Shown: positions 28,707 to 38,004, counted from the stretch's first letter. The stretch is DNA of 64,000 bases from Bacillus cereus (GCF_025917685.1 NZ_CP089518.1:4729501-4793500); one strand, 5' to 3'. Notes: a model not told the origin generated them from the sequence alone. Translations and numbers: made by a program.

Positions 28707-31088
28707 TTAGTTACGTAATGGCTTTCCTTTTACAAGCATGTGCTGCATTCTTGCTTGTGATTTCATCTCACTTACTAAGCTAATAAATGCTTCACGTTCT
28801 ACATCTAATAAATACTGCTCATCAACTTCTGTTCCGTACGGCACTTTTCCGCCCGCAATGACATATGCAAGTTTCTTCGCAATGTGAAGATCATGTTCAG
28901 AAATGTAACCTGATAAATGCATTGCTTCTGCACCAAGTACAAGCGTTGCATAGCCTGTTTCACCAACAACAGGTATCTTTTTACGAATCGGCGCTTTATA
29001 ACCCGCTTCATATAAAGAAAGTGCTTTTTGTTTCGCATCATATAGTAAGTGATCACCATTCACACTAATACCGTCTTTATCGCCTAAGAAGTTGTTCGAT
29101 ACAGCTTCTTGTGCTGATGTAGAAACTTTCGCCATCGCTACAGATTCGAATACTTTATTCGCAACTTTTTGTAGATCAAACTCTACACCGTTTGGCATTT
29201 TATTTAAGTGTTTAATGTATAGCTCTTTATTACCGCCTCCGCCAGGGATTAAGCCAACACCAACTTCTACTAAGCCCATATACGTTTCGCTAGAAGCTTG
29301 AATGCTCGCTGCTGGTAAGCAAACTTCTGTACCTCCGCCAAGCGTCATACCGTATGGTGCTGCTACAACTGGCTTAGAAGAGTACTTAATTTTCGTCATT
29401 GCATCTTGGAAATTTTTCACAACCCACTCAATTTCAAAGTAGTTGTCATCTTGTGCTTCCATTAAAATCATTGCAAGGTTCGCACCAACGCAGAAGTTCT
29501 TCGATTGGTTACCGATAACAAGACCTTTATAATTCTTCTCTACTTCATCAACAGCGTAGTTAATCATTTGCGTAATATCCATACCAATTGCATTGCTCTT
29601 CGAATGGAATTCTAAGCAAAGGATGCCGTCACCTAAATCAATTAAGCTCGCTCCACTATTTTTCTTTAATACGCCATTTTTCGCTTTTAATTGTTTAAGA
29701 GAAATTGCCTTTTTATTACGTTCGATTAGCTTATATTCGCCATTGTCGTAATAGTAGCTATCTCCGTTATCATGTTTGTAGAAAGTAGTGAAACCTTTCT
29801 CTAACATTTCTTTCACCCAAGTCGGAACAACTGCACCGTTTTCTTCCATCTTTTGAACAGACTTTTCAACGCCGATTGCATCCCAAATTTCAAATGGCCC
29901 TTGCTCCCATCCGAAGCCCCATTTCATCGCTTGGTCAATCGCAACGATATCGTCCGCAATTTCTTTATGAAGTTTTGCAGAGTATAAAAGAGTTGGTGTA
30001 ATGATGTTCCATAACAACTCCCCTGCACGGTCTTTCGCGTATACAAGCGCTTTCAATTTATTCGCTAATCCTTTTTCTTGCTTACTTAACTCTACGGATG
30101 CAGCTTTTAATTTTTTGCGCGCTTCGTATTCCATCGTTTCAGGATTTAATTCTAAAATTTCTTTTCCTTGTTTTAAGAAGAAGCCTTGACCTGTTTTGCT
30201 TCCAAGCCATTTTTTATCAAGCATGTCATGCATGAAAGCTGGTACTTTAAATACATCACGCTCTTCTTCTTGTACGTTTTCATATACGTTATTTGCAACG
30301 TGTACGAATGTATCTAAACCAACAACATCTAATGTACGGAATGTTGCGCTCTTCGGACGGCCAATTAATGGACCTGTTACAGAGTCAACTTCTCCAACGC
30401 TATAGCCGCGCTTAATCATTTCTTGTAATGTTACAAGCAAGCCATACGTACCGATGCGGTTTCCAATAAAGTTTGGTGTATCTTTTGCGATAACAACGCC
30501 TTTTCCAAGAACGTCTTCGCCAAATAATTTCATGAAGCTTAATACTTGTGGATCAGTTTCTTTCGTCGGTATTACCTCTAGAAGTTTTAAATATCGTGGT
30601 GGGTTAAAAAAGTGTGTGCCTAAGAAGTGTTTCTGGAAGTCGTCTGAACGACCCTCTGCCATTTTTTCAACGGAAATGCCTGATGTATTTGAGCTCACAA
30701 TTGAGCCTGGTTTACGAACAGCATCTACTTTTTCAAATAGTTTCTTCTTTATATCTAAGTTTTCAACTACTACTTCAATAATCCAATCTACATCAGCTAG
30801 ACGCTCAAGATCATCTTCTAAGTTACCTGCTTCAATCAGTGCTAAATTTCCTTTCACTGTCAGAGGAGCTGGTTTTTGCTTTAATAGTTTTTGCACAGCC
30901 GTATTACTAAAACGATTTCTCACACTTTTATGTTCTAATGTAAGTCCCTTCGCTTCTTCTTCTTTCGTAAGCGCAGGTGGTACAATATCAAGCAATAATG
31001 TCGGAATACCAATATTAGCTAAGTGTGCCGCAATTCCTGAACCCATTACGCCTGAACCTAGAACAGCAGCCTTTTTAATTTGGAACAT
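28707..31088 (-). CDS. fadN: 3-hydroxyacyl-CoA dehydrogenase / enoyl-CoA hydratase FadN
   Basis: FadN (793 residues) is a bifunctional beta-oxidation enzyme. The N-terminal dehydrogenase has NAD motif GSGVMGSGIAAHLA (about 11-24) and HFFNPPRYLKLLE. The C-terminal hydratase/isomerase part (about 490-790) has GMTLGGGTEVCLP for the oxyanion hole and VGVGLIPGGGGNKE. The domain order (dehydrogenase first) is the Bacillus YusL arrangement. It is the first gene of the operon, behind a FadR operator at 31108-31125. Confidence 0.96.
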   Translation of the reverse strand: MFQIKKAAVLGSGVMGSGIAAHLANIGIPTLLLDIVPPALTKEEEAKGLTLEHKSVRNRFSNTAVQKLLKQKPAPLTVKGNLALIEAGNLEDDLERLADVDWIIEVVVENLDIKKKLFEKVDAVRKPGSIVSSNTSGISVEKMAEGRSDDFQKHFLGTHFFNPPRYLKLLEVIPTKETDPQVLSFMKLFGEDVLGKGVVIAKDTPNFIGNRIGTYGLLVTLQEMIKRGYSVGEVDSVTGPLIGRPKSATFRTLDVVGLDTFVHVANNVYENVQEEERDVFKVPAFMHDMLDKKWLGSKTGQGFFLKQGKEILELNPETMEYEARKKLKAASVELSKQEKGLANKLKALVYAKDRAGELLWNIITPTLLYSAKLHKEIADDIVAIDQAMKWGFGWEQGPFEIWDAIGVEKSVQKMEENGAVVPTWVKEMLEKGFTTFYKHDNGDSYYYDNGEYKLIERNKKAISLKQLKAKNGVLKKNSGASLIDLGDGILCLEFHSKSNAIGMDITQMINYAVDEVEKNYKGLVIGNQSKNFCVGANLAMILMEAQDDNYFEIEWVVKNFQDAMTKIKYSSKPVVAAPYGMTLGGGTEVCLPAASIQASSETYMGLVEVGVGLIPGGGGNKELYIKHLNKMPNGVEFDLQKVANKVFESVAMAKVSTSAQEAVSNNFLGDKDGISVNGDHLLYDAKQKALSLYEAGYKAPIRKKIPVVGETGYATLVLGAEAMHLSGYISEHDLHIAKKLAYVIAGGKVPYGTEVDEQYLLDVEREAFISLVSEMKSQARMQHMLVKGKPLRN

Positions 31089-31107
31089 CCATTTCTCCCC
31101 CTATTCT

Positions 31108-31125
31108 TGAATGAATGCTCATTCA
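31108..31125. promoter_or_regulatory. FadR operator upstream of fadN
   Basis: TGAATGAATGCTCATTCA matches the Bacillus FadR consensus (TGAATGAMTANTCATTCA) with nearly perfect symmetry. It lies 20 bp before the fadN ATG. FadR, a TetR-type repressor released by long-chain acyl-CoA, would bind here and repress fadNAE. Confidence 0.88.
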
Positions 31126-31325
31126 ATTTTTCGACATAAGTCGCAATCAATGAGTGAGCCTCTACTAATAAATATATGATACAGTTTGAATTTTCGCAAT
31201 ATATTTATTGATAAAATTTTCTGAAATAAATATTTTTCTTTCATTTGGCTATGCTATACATGTGTATTTTCTTCATTAAAATGCACTTTTCCTTTTTATA
31301 ATCTGACGAAACTGGAGGAATTTAT

Positions 31326-31472
31326 ATGGCAAAACTTAAGAAGAACCCTTCGAAAGCTGGAATTAGCGCAGCAAGCGTAACTGGAAATGCAGGTCCGCAT
31401 AATCACGGTGTTGAAAAAGGGCGTCAAGGTAATAACCAACAATATAAGAAGCATAATATGGGCGAAAAATAA
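31326..31472 (+). CDS. yuzL: YuzL family small protein
   Basis: This 48-residue basic protein starts MAKLKKNPSKAGISAASVTG and contains GNAGPHNHG and GRQGNNQQYKKHN. It matches the YuzL-like family found near the fad genes in Bacillus. The ATG is 7 bases after GGAGG. The function is unknown; the polar, glycine/asparagine-rich composition recalls small acid-soluble spore proteins. Confidence 0.85.
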   Translation: MAKLKKNPSKAGISAASVTGNAGPHNHGVEKGRQGNNQQYKKHNMGEK

Positions 31473-31559
31473 CGCTATATTTTTGGGCAGAGAACGTGGC
31501 ATAATGATTAATGGCTGCTTTTTCTGCCCAATTTATTTGGAACAAAAGAGGGAATTATA

Positions 31560-32399
31560 ATGAAACGAACAATAGTTATGATTGTAATGATTGCTACACT
31601 GTTTACAGGGATGATTTTCTTCTCTTATGCTCACAGGCAACAAGCCGTAAGAGCGGATCAACCTAGTATTACTGGGCAATATGGAATTACAATCGATGCA
31701 GACACAGGTGAAATTTTGTATGGAAAACGCGAGGATGAGCGCTCTTATCCGGCTAGTATAGCCAAAATGATGACAACTCTTCTCTTACTTGAGAATGTAA
31801 AAGAAGATGAAGAAATTACAGTTACAGAAAACGCAATTAAAACAGAAAGTCAAAGTAAGAAGATTAAGCTTCGTGCTGGTGAAAAATTAAAACGTGATGA
31901 GGCATTAAAACTTATGCTCATCATTAGTGCAGACCCGATCGCTGAGTCAATTGCAGAACATATCGCAGGATCAAAAAATGAGTTTGTGAAAATGATGAAT
32001 GCTAGAGCGAAGGAACTTGGGACGAAGCATGCAACTTTCAAAAACGCAAGCGGTGCTGATGCACTTGGAAATAAAGTATCACCTTATGACATTGCTATTA
32101 TTACGAAAGAAGCCTTGAAGTATCCGATTGTTTTAGAATATATGAATTCAATACATACAACACTACATACCTCAGAGCGCTCTCCAAAAATCGCAAACTA
32201 TGGACGAGAAGAACTATATAACGATCCATATGCAATTGGAAGTAAAAGCGGTTTATCTGCACTCGGAAAATATACAGTCGTAACTGTTGATGAAAAAGAC
32301 GGTAAACGTGTCATCAATGTCGTATTATCTTCTACTCGTACACAGCTATACCCTGATACGAAGAAAATGGCACACTATGCATTTCAGCAATTAAAATAA
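31560..32399 (+). CDS. D-alanyl-D-alanine carboxypeptidase-like protein (DacF/PBP5 class), atypical motifs
   Basis: This 279-residue protein is of the serine carboxypeptidase A family that trims peptidoglycan side chains. It has an N-terminal signal/anchor helix (about 3-23). Motif 1 SIAKMMT (SxxK, about 65-71) is intact. Motif 2 is SAD where SxN is expected (LIISADPIAES), and motif 3 is KSG where KTG is usual (IGSKSGL). It lacks the C-terminal domain and amphipathic tail of full-length PBP5. Activity may be altered or lost. Confidence 0.85.
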   Translation: MKRTIVMIVMIATLFTGMIFFSYAHRQQAVRADQPSITGQYGITIDADTGEILYGKREDERSYPASIAKMMTTLLLLENVKEDEEITVTENAIKTESQSKKIKLRAGEKLKRDEALKLMLIISADPIAESIAEHIAGSKNEFVKMMNARAKELGTKHATFKNASGADALGNKVSPYDIAIITKEALKYPIVLEYMNSIHTTLHTSERSPKIANYGREELYNDPYAIGSKSGLSALGKYTVVTVDEKDGKRVINVVLSSTRTQLYPDTKKMAHYAFQQLK

Positions 32400-32430
32400 C
32401 CAAGGAGAATTTTCTCCTTGGTTATTTTTT
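32395..32430. terminator. Bidirectional terminator between dacF-like gene and proline dehydrogenase
   Basis: AATAACCAAGGAGAA / TTCTCCTTGGTTATT with a two-base loop and a T-run on the plus strand. It overlaps the last codons of both converging genes. Confidence 0.88.
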
Positions 32431-33339
32431 GATCATACCTTTTAATACGAACGCAACGTTCGCTGGACGCTCTGCTAGACGGCGCATGAAGTAACCATAC
32501 CAGTCGTTTCCATACGGTACGTAAACACGCATTTTATAGCCTTCTTTTACTAGCTCAAGTTGACGCTCTGTACGAATACCAAATAGCATTTGGAATTCAA
32601 ATTGATCCCTTGAAATATTGTGTTCTTCGGCAAGTTTTTTCGTATATTCAATAATTGCTTCGTCATGTGAAGCAATTGCAGTATAATTTCCATTTAATAA
32701 GTGCATTTTAATAATTTTTTTATAATTGTCATCTACATCTTTCTTGTCTGGGAACGCTACTTCTTCAGGTTCCTTATAAGCCCCTTTTACAAGACGTAAA
32801 TTAGGATTATAAGCATTTAAATCTTCAATATCTTTTTCTGTACGATATAAATAAGCTTGAATAACTGTACCAATATTATCGTATTCAGATTTTAATTGTT
32901 TAAAGATATCAATTGTTTTTCCGCAACGCGTATAGTCTTCCATATCAATTGTAACAAACACACCGTTTTCTTTTGCAGCTTCTAAAATACGACGCATGTT
33001 GTTCATTACGATTTCATCAGAGATATCTAATCCCATAGAAGTCATTTTTAAAGAAAGTTGTGAATCAAGACCTTCTCTTCCAATTGCACGAATCGCTTCA
33101 ATCGATTGGGTAGCCATTTCATTTGCTTCTGCTTCATTATCAACGAATTCACCTAAATAATCGATTGTTACACAAAGACCTTGCTTATTTAATTGTTGAA
33201 TTGCAGCTGTCGCTAATTCAATCGTCTCCCCTGCGACGAAGCGACCTGCACCAAAGCGCAAACCGTACTTTTTAGCCAGTTTTGTTAGCGCTTTATTTTT
33301 AGATAAGAAAAGAAACGAATTTCGCATTAATTGTTCCAT
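32422..33339 (-). CDS. Proline dehydrogenase (YusM/FadM-type)
   Basis: This 305-residue flavoenzyme has a TIM-barrel fold. It oxidises proline to pyrroline-5-carboxylate and feeds electrons to the membrane. Family segments include IDMEDYTRCGKTIDIFK, RLVKGAYKEPE (substrate) and the C-terminal YGNDWYGYFMRRLAERPAN. In B. subtilis the equivalent is yusM/fadM beside fadN. The ATG at 33339 follows AGGGGTGA; a GTG three codons upstream is part of that site. Confidence 0.92.
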   Translation of the reverse strand: MEQLMRNSFLFLSKNKALTKLAKKYGLRFGAGRFVAGETIELATAAIQQLNKQGLCVTIDYLGEFVDNEAEANEMATQSIEAIRAIGREGLDSQLSLKMTSMGLDISDEIVMNNMRRILEAAKENGVFVTIDMEDYTRCGKTIDIFKQLKSEYDNIGTVIQAYLYRTEKDIEDLNAYNPNLRLVKGAYKEPEEVAFPDKKDVDDNYKKIIKMHLLNGNYTAIASHDEAIIEYTKKLAEEHNISRDQFEFQMLFGIRTERQLELVKEGYKMRVYVPYGNDWYGYFMRRLAERPANVAFVLKGMIKK

Positions 33340-33540
33340 GTAATTCACCCCTATGACTGTACTTTATCTGTTTTTTACCCCTCTTCGGAATTATATCATT
33401 GTTTAAAATTATTTGATACAAATAATTATTTAGATAATTTATAAAATACTATAAAAACATTTAAAACCCCATATTCTCGCTTACAAATATGCCGGAAATA
33501 TTTTTCGACATTTATAAAAAACGGGTTTACTAGGCAAAAA

Positions 33541-33572
33541 ATAAGCATGTCGAAAATATTCGACATGCTTAT
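33541..33572 (-). promoter_or_regulatory. Strong hairpin between proline dehydrogenase and yusU
   Basis: A perfect 14-bp-arm inverted repeat (ATAAGCATGTCGAA and its complement, 4-base loop) has an A-run on its left, i.e. a T-run on the minus strand. It could be a second terminator of yusU. The 310-bp gap shows no gene, although it contains a related TTTTTCGACAT element at 33499-33511. Confidence 0.5.
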
Positions 33573-33621
33573 AAAACCCTTTATATTCCATGTAAATTAT
33601 ATAAGGATATTAATATAGAAA

Positions 33622-33645
33622 ACTTGAGGTAACATTATCTCAAGC
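33622..33645 (-). terminator. Terminator of yusU
   Basis: A CTTGAG / CTCAAG stem directly after the yusU stop. It has a short T-run on the minus strand and is modest in strength. Confidence 0.55.
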
Positions 33646-33649
33646 TTTT

Positions 33650-33895
33650 TTACTTCTCATTTCGCTTCTCATCATTCAGCTTTTTAATATTCGTAATTAA
33701 CTGTACCATCTCTTCTTTCGCATCTGGATACGTCTCATTCCAATGCTTCACTAAAGCTGGCATCGTCTTAGCCATATAAGAATAAAGCGCCCATTTTTGC
33801 ACCTGCTCTTTTCGCTCTTCGTTGCTCTCTCCAAGTAATAGCTCCGTGTATTTCTCTAGCAATCCGTCAAATTGCTCGTTAAATTTTTCACTCAT
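33650..33895 (-). CDS. YusU family protein (DUF2573)
   Basis: This 81-residue helical, charged protein matches DUF2573 (YusU of B. subtilis), with FDGLLEKYTELLLG and YMAKTMPALVKHWN. No function is known. It lies 47 bp after the thiamine-binding-like gene with its own GAGGAAATGAG ribosome binding site. Confidence 0.8.
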   Translation of the reverse strand: MSEKFNEQFDGLLEKYTELLLGESNEERKEQVQKWALYSYMAKTMPALVKHWNETYPDAKEEMVQLITNIKKLNDEKRNEK

Positions 33896-33942
33896 CTCAT
33901 TTCCTCCTATATGAAAAAAGCAGCGAAGATCGCTGCTTTTTC

Positions 33943-34245
33943 TTATAATTTTGATCGAACAGAGTTTAATTTCTTCTCCATTGTGCTTACTTTATCACGA
34001 CGATCATCGATACGAATTGTTGTCGCAACGCGCTGTGCACCTTTCGTATATGGAACTTCATGCATTTGTTGAATTACTTCTAGAATGACAGGAAGATCTC
34101 CTTCAATTACTGTATTCATCGGTGTTAATTGATACTTCACGCGATCAGCATTTTTCTCTAGCACCTTTTGTACTTCTGCTACATATTCACTAACACTTGG
34201 ATTACCTGTTCCTACTGGAATAATCGATACGTCAACAATTGCCAT
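33943..34245 (-). CDS. MTH1187/YqgV-type thiamine-binding protein
   Basis: This 100-residue ferredoxin-like fold protein is of the DUF77 family. It has the conserved start VDVSIIPVGTG and YQLTPMNTVIEGD. Family members bind thiamine or its precursors and form tetramers. It is upstream of yusU on the same strand. The ATG follows TAGGAGGTAAG. Confidence 0.85.
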   Translation of the reverse strand: MAIVDVSIIPVGTGNPSVSEYVAEVQKVLEKNADRVKYQLTPMNTVIEGDLPVILEVIQQMHEVPYTKGAQRVATTIRIDDRRDKVSTMEKKLNSVRSKL

Positions 34246-34306
34246 AGTAACTTACCTCCTAAAACTGCTTCTTATATATCCATCTCCTATTTTACCGAAA
34301 TCCTCA

Positions 34307-34582
34307 TCACTTTACTAATATGTTTTCTTCTACTTTAAACTGCTCAACCAATCTTCTTAAGTCCTGCATATTCTCTATCAAACTTTCCATCGTATGAGCC
34401 ACTTTTTCTAAATGATTAACTTGTGACTCAGTCGCTACATTAACCTCTTCAGAAACAGCTGTACCTAATATTACAAACATCATAGAAATAAGCACCGAAA
34501 ATACTACCGCAATTTTTAAACGTAAACTTCTCAACACTTGTGCAAAAACAAATAGTTCATTATCCTTAACATATAATCTCAT
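34307..34582 (-). CDS. Small single-pass membrane protein with coiled-coil tail
   Basis: This 91-codon frame has one hydrophobic helix (about 22-44) and a C-terminal heptad-rich part (VNHLEKVAHTMESLIENM). No family is recognised. The start is uncertain: no ribosome binding site precedes the ATG at 34582, and it faces the divergent TrmB gene only 16 bp away. A shorter form from a later codon is possible. Confidence 0.5.
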   Translation of the reverse strand: MRLYVKDNELFVFAQVLRSLRLKIAVVFSVLISMMFVILGTAVSEEVNVATESQVNHLEKVAHTMESLIENMQDLRRLVEQFKVEENILVK

Positions 34583-34598
34583 TCGTTCGGAGGGAACT

Positions 34599-35357
34599 AT
34601 GTTACAAAAATTCGGTTTCTCACAATATGAAAGCCAGGCCTATGAAGTTGTCGTATCAAGCATCGAACCATTAGATGCAACAACTATCGTTAAACATTCA
34701 GGTGTTCCAAAAGCAAAAATATACGAAGTGTTAGCACGCCTAGTTGATAAAGGGATGGTAATGGATTCTGTTTCAGAAAAGAAAAAGTTGTATACAGCAT
34801 TACCACTCAAGCTAGCAATTGAAAAATTAACGACAGAATTCCAATCTAATATTAAAGAACTTGAAAATAATATTTCTAAAAAGTCATTTACAGATGACCG
34901 CGTTTGGAGTTTAAAAATGCAGTCTTCTATTAAAGTACAAAGTAGGCAACTTGTAGAAGATGCGAAAGAATCTATACGCATCTCTGCATGGAATGATACC
35001 CTTTTAGAATACCTTCCTTTACTAGAACAAAAAGCAAAACAAGGCGTCCGAATCGAGTCCCTCATAGTTGGAAAAGTAGAAACAGACTTAGAAAACATGC
35101 ATTTTCTAATCCCAACTGAAGAGCCTAACGCATTAGAGCGGTACTTACTACTCATCGTTGACGATCGTGAAATTTTATTTGCTGGTGTAGAGCAAGAGTC
35201 ATGGCAAGCAATGAAAACAATGTCACAACCTTTCGTGAAGTTCTTTACAGAATTCTTCTATCATGACGTTGCACTTGCAAAGATTACCCAGAAACACCAT
35301 GATCTCTTTATGGAAGATGAGGAAATTAAGAGTTTGTTGATGAAGTTGAGGTATTAA
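34599..35357 (+). CDS. TrmB family transcriptional regulator
   Basis: This 252-residue protein has an N-terminal winged helix of the TrmB type (about 1-70, YESQAYEVVV then VPKAKIYEVLARLVDKG). A C-terminal effector-like domain carries a PLD-type fold (about 110-250). TrmB proteins usually sense sugars in archaea; the bacterial ligand is unknown. The ribosome binding site CGGAGGG is strong. No obvious target adjoins it apart from the divergent small membrane gene. Confidence 0.85.
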   Translation: MLQKFGFSQYESQAYEVVVSSIEPLDATTIVKHSGVPKAKIYEVLARLVDKGMVMDSVSEKKKLYTALPLKLAIEKLTTEFQSNIKELENNISKKSFTDDRVWSLKMQSSIKVQSRQLVEDAKESIRISAWNDTLLEYLPLLEQKAKQGVRIESLIVGKVETDLENMHFLIPTEEPNALERYLLLIVDDREILFAGVEQESWQAMKTMSQPFVKFFTEFFYHDVALAKITQKHHDLFMEDEEIKSLLMKLRY

Positions 35358-35368
35358 TTGAATGATAA

Positions 35369-35402
35369 AAAAGGGGTCTAGTTCTTCACCTAGACTCCTT
35401 TT
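35369..35402. terminator. Bidirectional terminator after the TrmB gene
   Basis: AAAAGGGGTCTAG / CTAGACTCCTTTT, overlapping the stop of the small gene on the other strand. Confidence 0.75.
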
Positions 35403-35562
35403 CATTTTTCTCCTTTATCTCCATCAAAAGCTCAATAATCTTCTCATTTTGTTCTACTTGTTTCTCAGAATTTTGATAGATGAAACGAATCCATCTAAAA
35501 ACAAAAACAACCACAAATAACGGAAGCATTGTGAATATAAAACCAATAATTGAATAATCCAT
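35386..35562 (-). CDS. 58-residue small membrane protein (DUF4083-like)
   Basis: The ATG at 35562 follows GAGGTGATGG. The product has one N-terminal membrane helix (about 4-22) and a charged coiled-coil tail (QVEQNEKIIELLMEIKEK). This layout resembles the DUF4083 family of small Bacillus membrane proteins. The function is unknown. Confidence 0.65.
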   Translation of the reverse strand: MDYSIIGFIFTMLPLFVVVFVFRWIRFIYQNSEKQVEQNEKIIELLMEIKEKNEKESR

Positions 35563-35633
35563 ATACCATCACCTCGCTATATACTCCCTTCTCCATTTCT
35601 CTACTAACCCCTGCAATTTTTTACAAATAAAAA

Positions 35634-35658
35634 AAGAACCTATCAAACGATAGATTCT
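35634..35658 (-). terminator. Terminator of the MFS gene
   Basis: The stem AGAACCTATC / GATAGATTCT (one mismatch) overlaps the stop codon. It has a T-run on the minus strand. Confidence 0.7.
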
Positions 35659-36815
35659 TCTTTCGCAAACTGATTCGAGCGTCCTCTCGTAATTGAGAAA
35701 ATCGCACAAAGTAGCGCCAATATAATAAAACCGCCGCCTACCCAAGCGTTATAAATAACAGATGATTTCTCAATAACAACTCCGCCCACTGTTGAACCGA
35801 GCGCAATTCCTAGATGAAGTGCAGAGTTATTTAAACCTTGCTGAATACCAGCTGATTCCGGTGCAATTTCAATTAAATAGTTTTGCTGCGCTGGCGAGAT
35901 TGCCCAGCTCAGCATACTCCACAGTCCCATCATAATAATGAAGAGCGGGAATGAGAATGTCATCATCGGCAACATAAAGATTGCACATGCAAATACGATA
36001 ATAATGGAAATAATACTTTTCTTCGATCCCCATTTATCAGCAAGCCATCCACCAAATCCGCCGCCGATTACTGCTGCGATTCCGAAAATAAAGTAAAACA
36101 CACTAATCCAGTTTGCTTCAACATGCATTACGTCTTTTAAAAACGGTGTTAAATATGCATACAATGTTAAATGCCCCGTTAAAAACAAAAATGATGTTAA
36201 CTGTGCACTTACAATTTTTTTATCTTTTAAAGTAGCAATTTGTTCTTTTATTGATAGTACCGATGTCGGTGGTACTTTCGTTAAGAACAATGAAATACAA
36301 GCAATTGCCATAACTGTTAATATCGAAATTAATACAAATGGCGCACGCCATCCGTATGCATTTCCAAGCACAAGACCTAGCGGTACTCCAAGTACGAGTG
36401 ATCCGCTAATCCCCATGAAAATAATTCCAATTGCACGCGCACGAAAATGCGGTTCTACTACACTAGAAGCAAGTGTTACCGATAGTGCAATAATAAGCGA
36501 TCCACTCGCTGCACAAATTACTCTCGAGAACATTAACATCCCATAATTCACACTAAATGCCGAAACGATATTTCCAATTAAGAAAATTGATAGTGCCACA
36601 ACATACAATTTCTTTCTTTCAAACTTGCCTGTTAATGCTAATAAAACTGGCCCTGATAGAGCGAATACTACTGAAAATATTGTAATAAGCTGACCAGCTG
36701 CACTAATCGACACCCCTAAATCATTGGCAACTAAATCAAGCGTTCCTCCTATAATTAGCTCAACCGTTCCGACTACGAAAGCCGCAATAGCTAAAATATA
36801 TACACGAAAATTCAA
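35643..36815 (-). CDS. MFS transporter (DHA1/AraJ-like efflux type)
   Basis: This 390-residue, 12-helix major facilitator has the loop 2-3 motif GKFERKKLY, FSRVICAASGS, and the motif C-like GVPLGLVLG typical of drug/proton antiporters. The TTG at 36815 (GGGG upstream) gives the start LNFRVYILAIAAF found in relatives. Longer starts would translate the operator palindrome at 36826-36875. The substrate is unknown. The palindrome suggests induction by a dedicated repressor. Confidence 0.85.
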   Translation of the reverse strand: MNFRVYILAIAAFVVGTVELIIGGTLDLVANDLGVSISAAGQLITIFSVVFALSGPVLLALTGKFERKKLYVVALSIFLIGNIVSAFSVNYGMLMFSRVICAASGSLIIALSVTLASSVVEPHFRARAIGIIFMGISGSLVLGVPLGLVLGNAYGWRAPFVLISILTVMAIACISLFLTKVPPTSVLSIKEQIATLKDKKIVSAQLTSFLFLTGHLTLYAYLTPFLKDVMHVEANWISVFYFIFGIAAVIGGGFGGWLADKWGSKKSIISIIIVFACAIFMLPMMTFSFPLFIIMMGLWSMLSWAISPAQQNYLIEIAPESAGIQQGLNNSALHLGIALGSTVGGVVIEKSSVIYNAWVGGGFIILALLCAIFSITRGRSNQFAKEESIV

Positions 36816-36825
36816 GACTTTCCCC

Positions 36826-36875
36826 ACACTTTCTTTTTTGGTTACTACGACTATAGTAACCAAAAAAGAAAGTGT
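36826..36875. promoter_or_regulatory. 50-bp perfect palindrome upstream of the MFS gene
   Basis: Two 22-base arms with a 6-base centre; the inner core is GGTTACTA-N6-TAGTAACC. It ends 10 bp before the proposed TTG start. Both operator and RNA hairpin roles are possible. The core resembles GTTACT/AGTAAC half-sites used by HxlR-type repressors. Confidence 0.75.
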
Positions 36876-37238
36876 AAGCAAGTACAATTTTTTATAATAA
36901 AAATCTAACCTATTATGATATGCCTCCAATATTTAAATAAAAATCCTTATCTGAAAAATTATCACTACTTCTATCCTATCTGTAGTCAAATTAAGAAATA
37001 TTAGTATAAGAATAAAAAACAAACTTTATTATTACAAAATTAAAATATATAAATTAAACAAATTATAAACCTGATTAAATTCCCTATTATTTACAACGAA
37101 ATTGTACCAAATAAGATTTTTCTTTACTAGACTTGTATTAAAATTACAGAAAAATTATTATTTTCTTGTAGAGTGAATAATAAACTTTACAAGCACACAA
37201 TAGTTTGGAATATCAAAAAAAACTTAGGGGGAAAAGAA

Positions 37239-37994
37239 ATGAAAAAATTAACCGCACTAACTTTAACAGCAGGTATTTTAGCTTCAGCTGGGCTTGTACC
37301 TACAGCATCTTTCGCGGCAAGCAACGATCTTCCATATTTAAATGAGATTAAGAAATTGCAGCCAGACGTAAGTACTGAAGAGCTAATTTCAGGTATTATT
37401 GAAGTTGCTAAAAATACTGGCAATACAAAAGATGCTTTAGCAGAACAAATTTATAAAGAATTAAAAGCAAATCATGAACAAGGAGAACGAGAAGCTACTC
37501 AACGAAATAATAAATATGCTCCTAATGTTCAATATGGTGCTAGCGGTGGAAATGTAAAAGTCGGAAATTCTAATATGGGCGACTTTTATTATACTGGTTC
37601 TACAACTGCTTATATGAATCATGGACATGTCGGTATGTATTATAGTGAAAAATTGATTGTTGAATCTGTACCAAGCACAGGCGTACGTACAATTGCTACT
37701 AATAAACGCTTAGTTGATAAAGGGAATGCAGTTGTTAAATCTGTAAAGACTTCTTGGCAAAATAAAAATGATGCAGCCTGGTGGGCAAAAGATCGTGTAG
37801 GAAAGGATGAGTATTCTTATAATTTTGCAAATAATAGAAATACTAGTCATTATGGCGCAAAGAATTGTTCTAAGTTAATATGGTCTACTTATAAACTACA
37901 TGGTGGTTTAGATTTAGATAAAGATGGTGGAGCAGGTGTATATCCTCGAGATGTTAGAGATGCGAACCAAACATCGTTAAATCGTAATATTTAA
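37239..37994 (+). CDS. Secreted permuted papain-like (YiiX/C92, NlpC/P60-fold) hydrolase
   Basis: This 251-residue secreted protein has a signal peptide ending near SFAAS (about 25). The C-terminal domain has the permuted order of YiiX/YaeF enzymes: histidine first in NHGHVGMYY (about 125-133) and catalytic cysteine later in GAKNCSKLIW (about 215-224). The family is thought to hydrolyse amide or lipid-peptide bonds, perhaps in the cell wall. The ATG at 37239 follows AGGGGG. A hairpin separates it from the next gene. Confidence 0.8.
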   Translation: MKKLTALTLTAGILASAGLVPTASFAASNDLPYLNEIKKLQPDVSTEELISGIIEVAKNTGNTKDALAEQIYKELKANHEQGEREATQRNNKYAPNVQYGASGGNVKVGNSNMGDFYYTGSTTAYMNHGHVGMYYSEKLIVESVPSTGVRTIATNKRLVDKGNAVVKSVKTSWQNKNDAAWWAKDRVGKDEYSYNFANNRNTSHYGAKNCSKLIWSTYKLHGGLDLDKDGGAGVYPRDVRDANQTSLNRNI

Positions 37995-38004
37995 TTTCAC
38001 AACT

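Noticed and set aside
30454..31110. 218-residue plus-strand open frame
   Set aside because: It lies wholly antisense to fadN, whose dehydrogenase motifs are clear.
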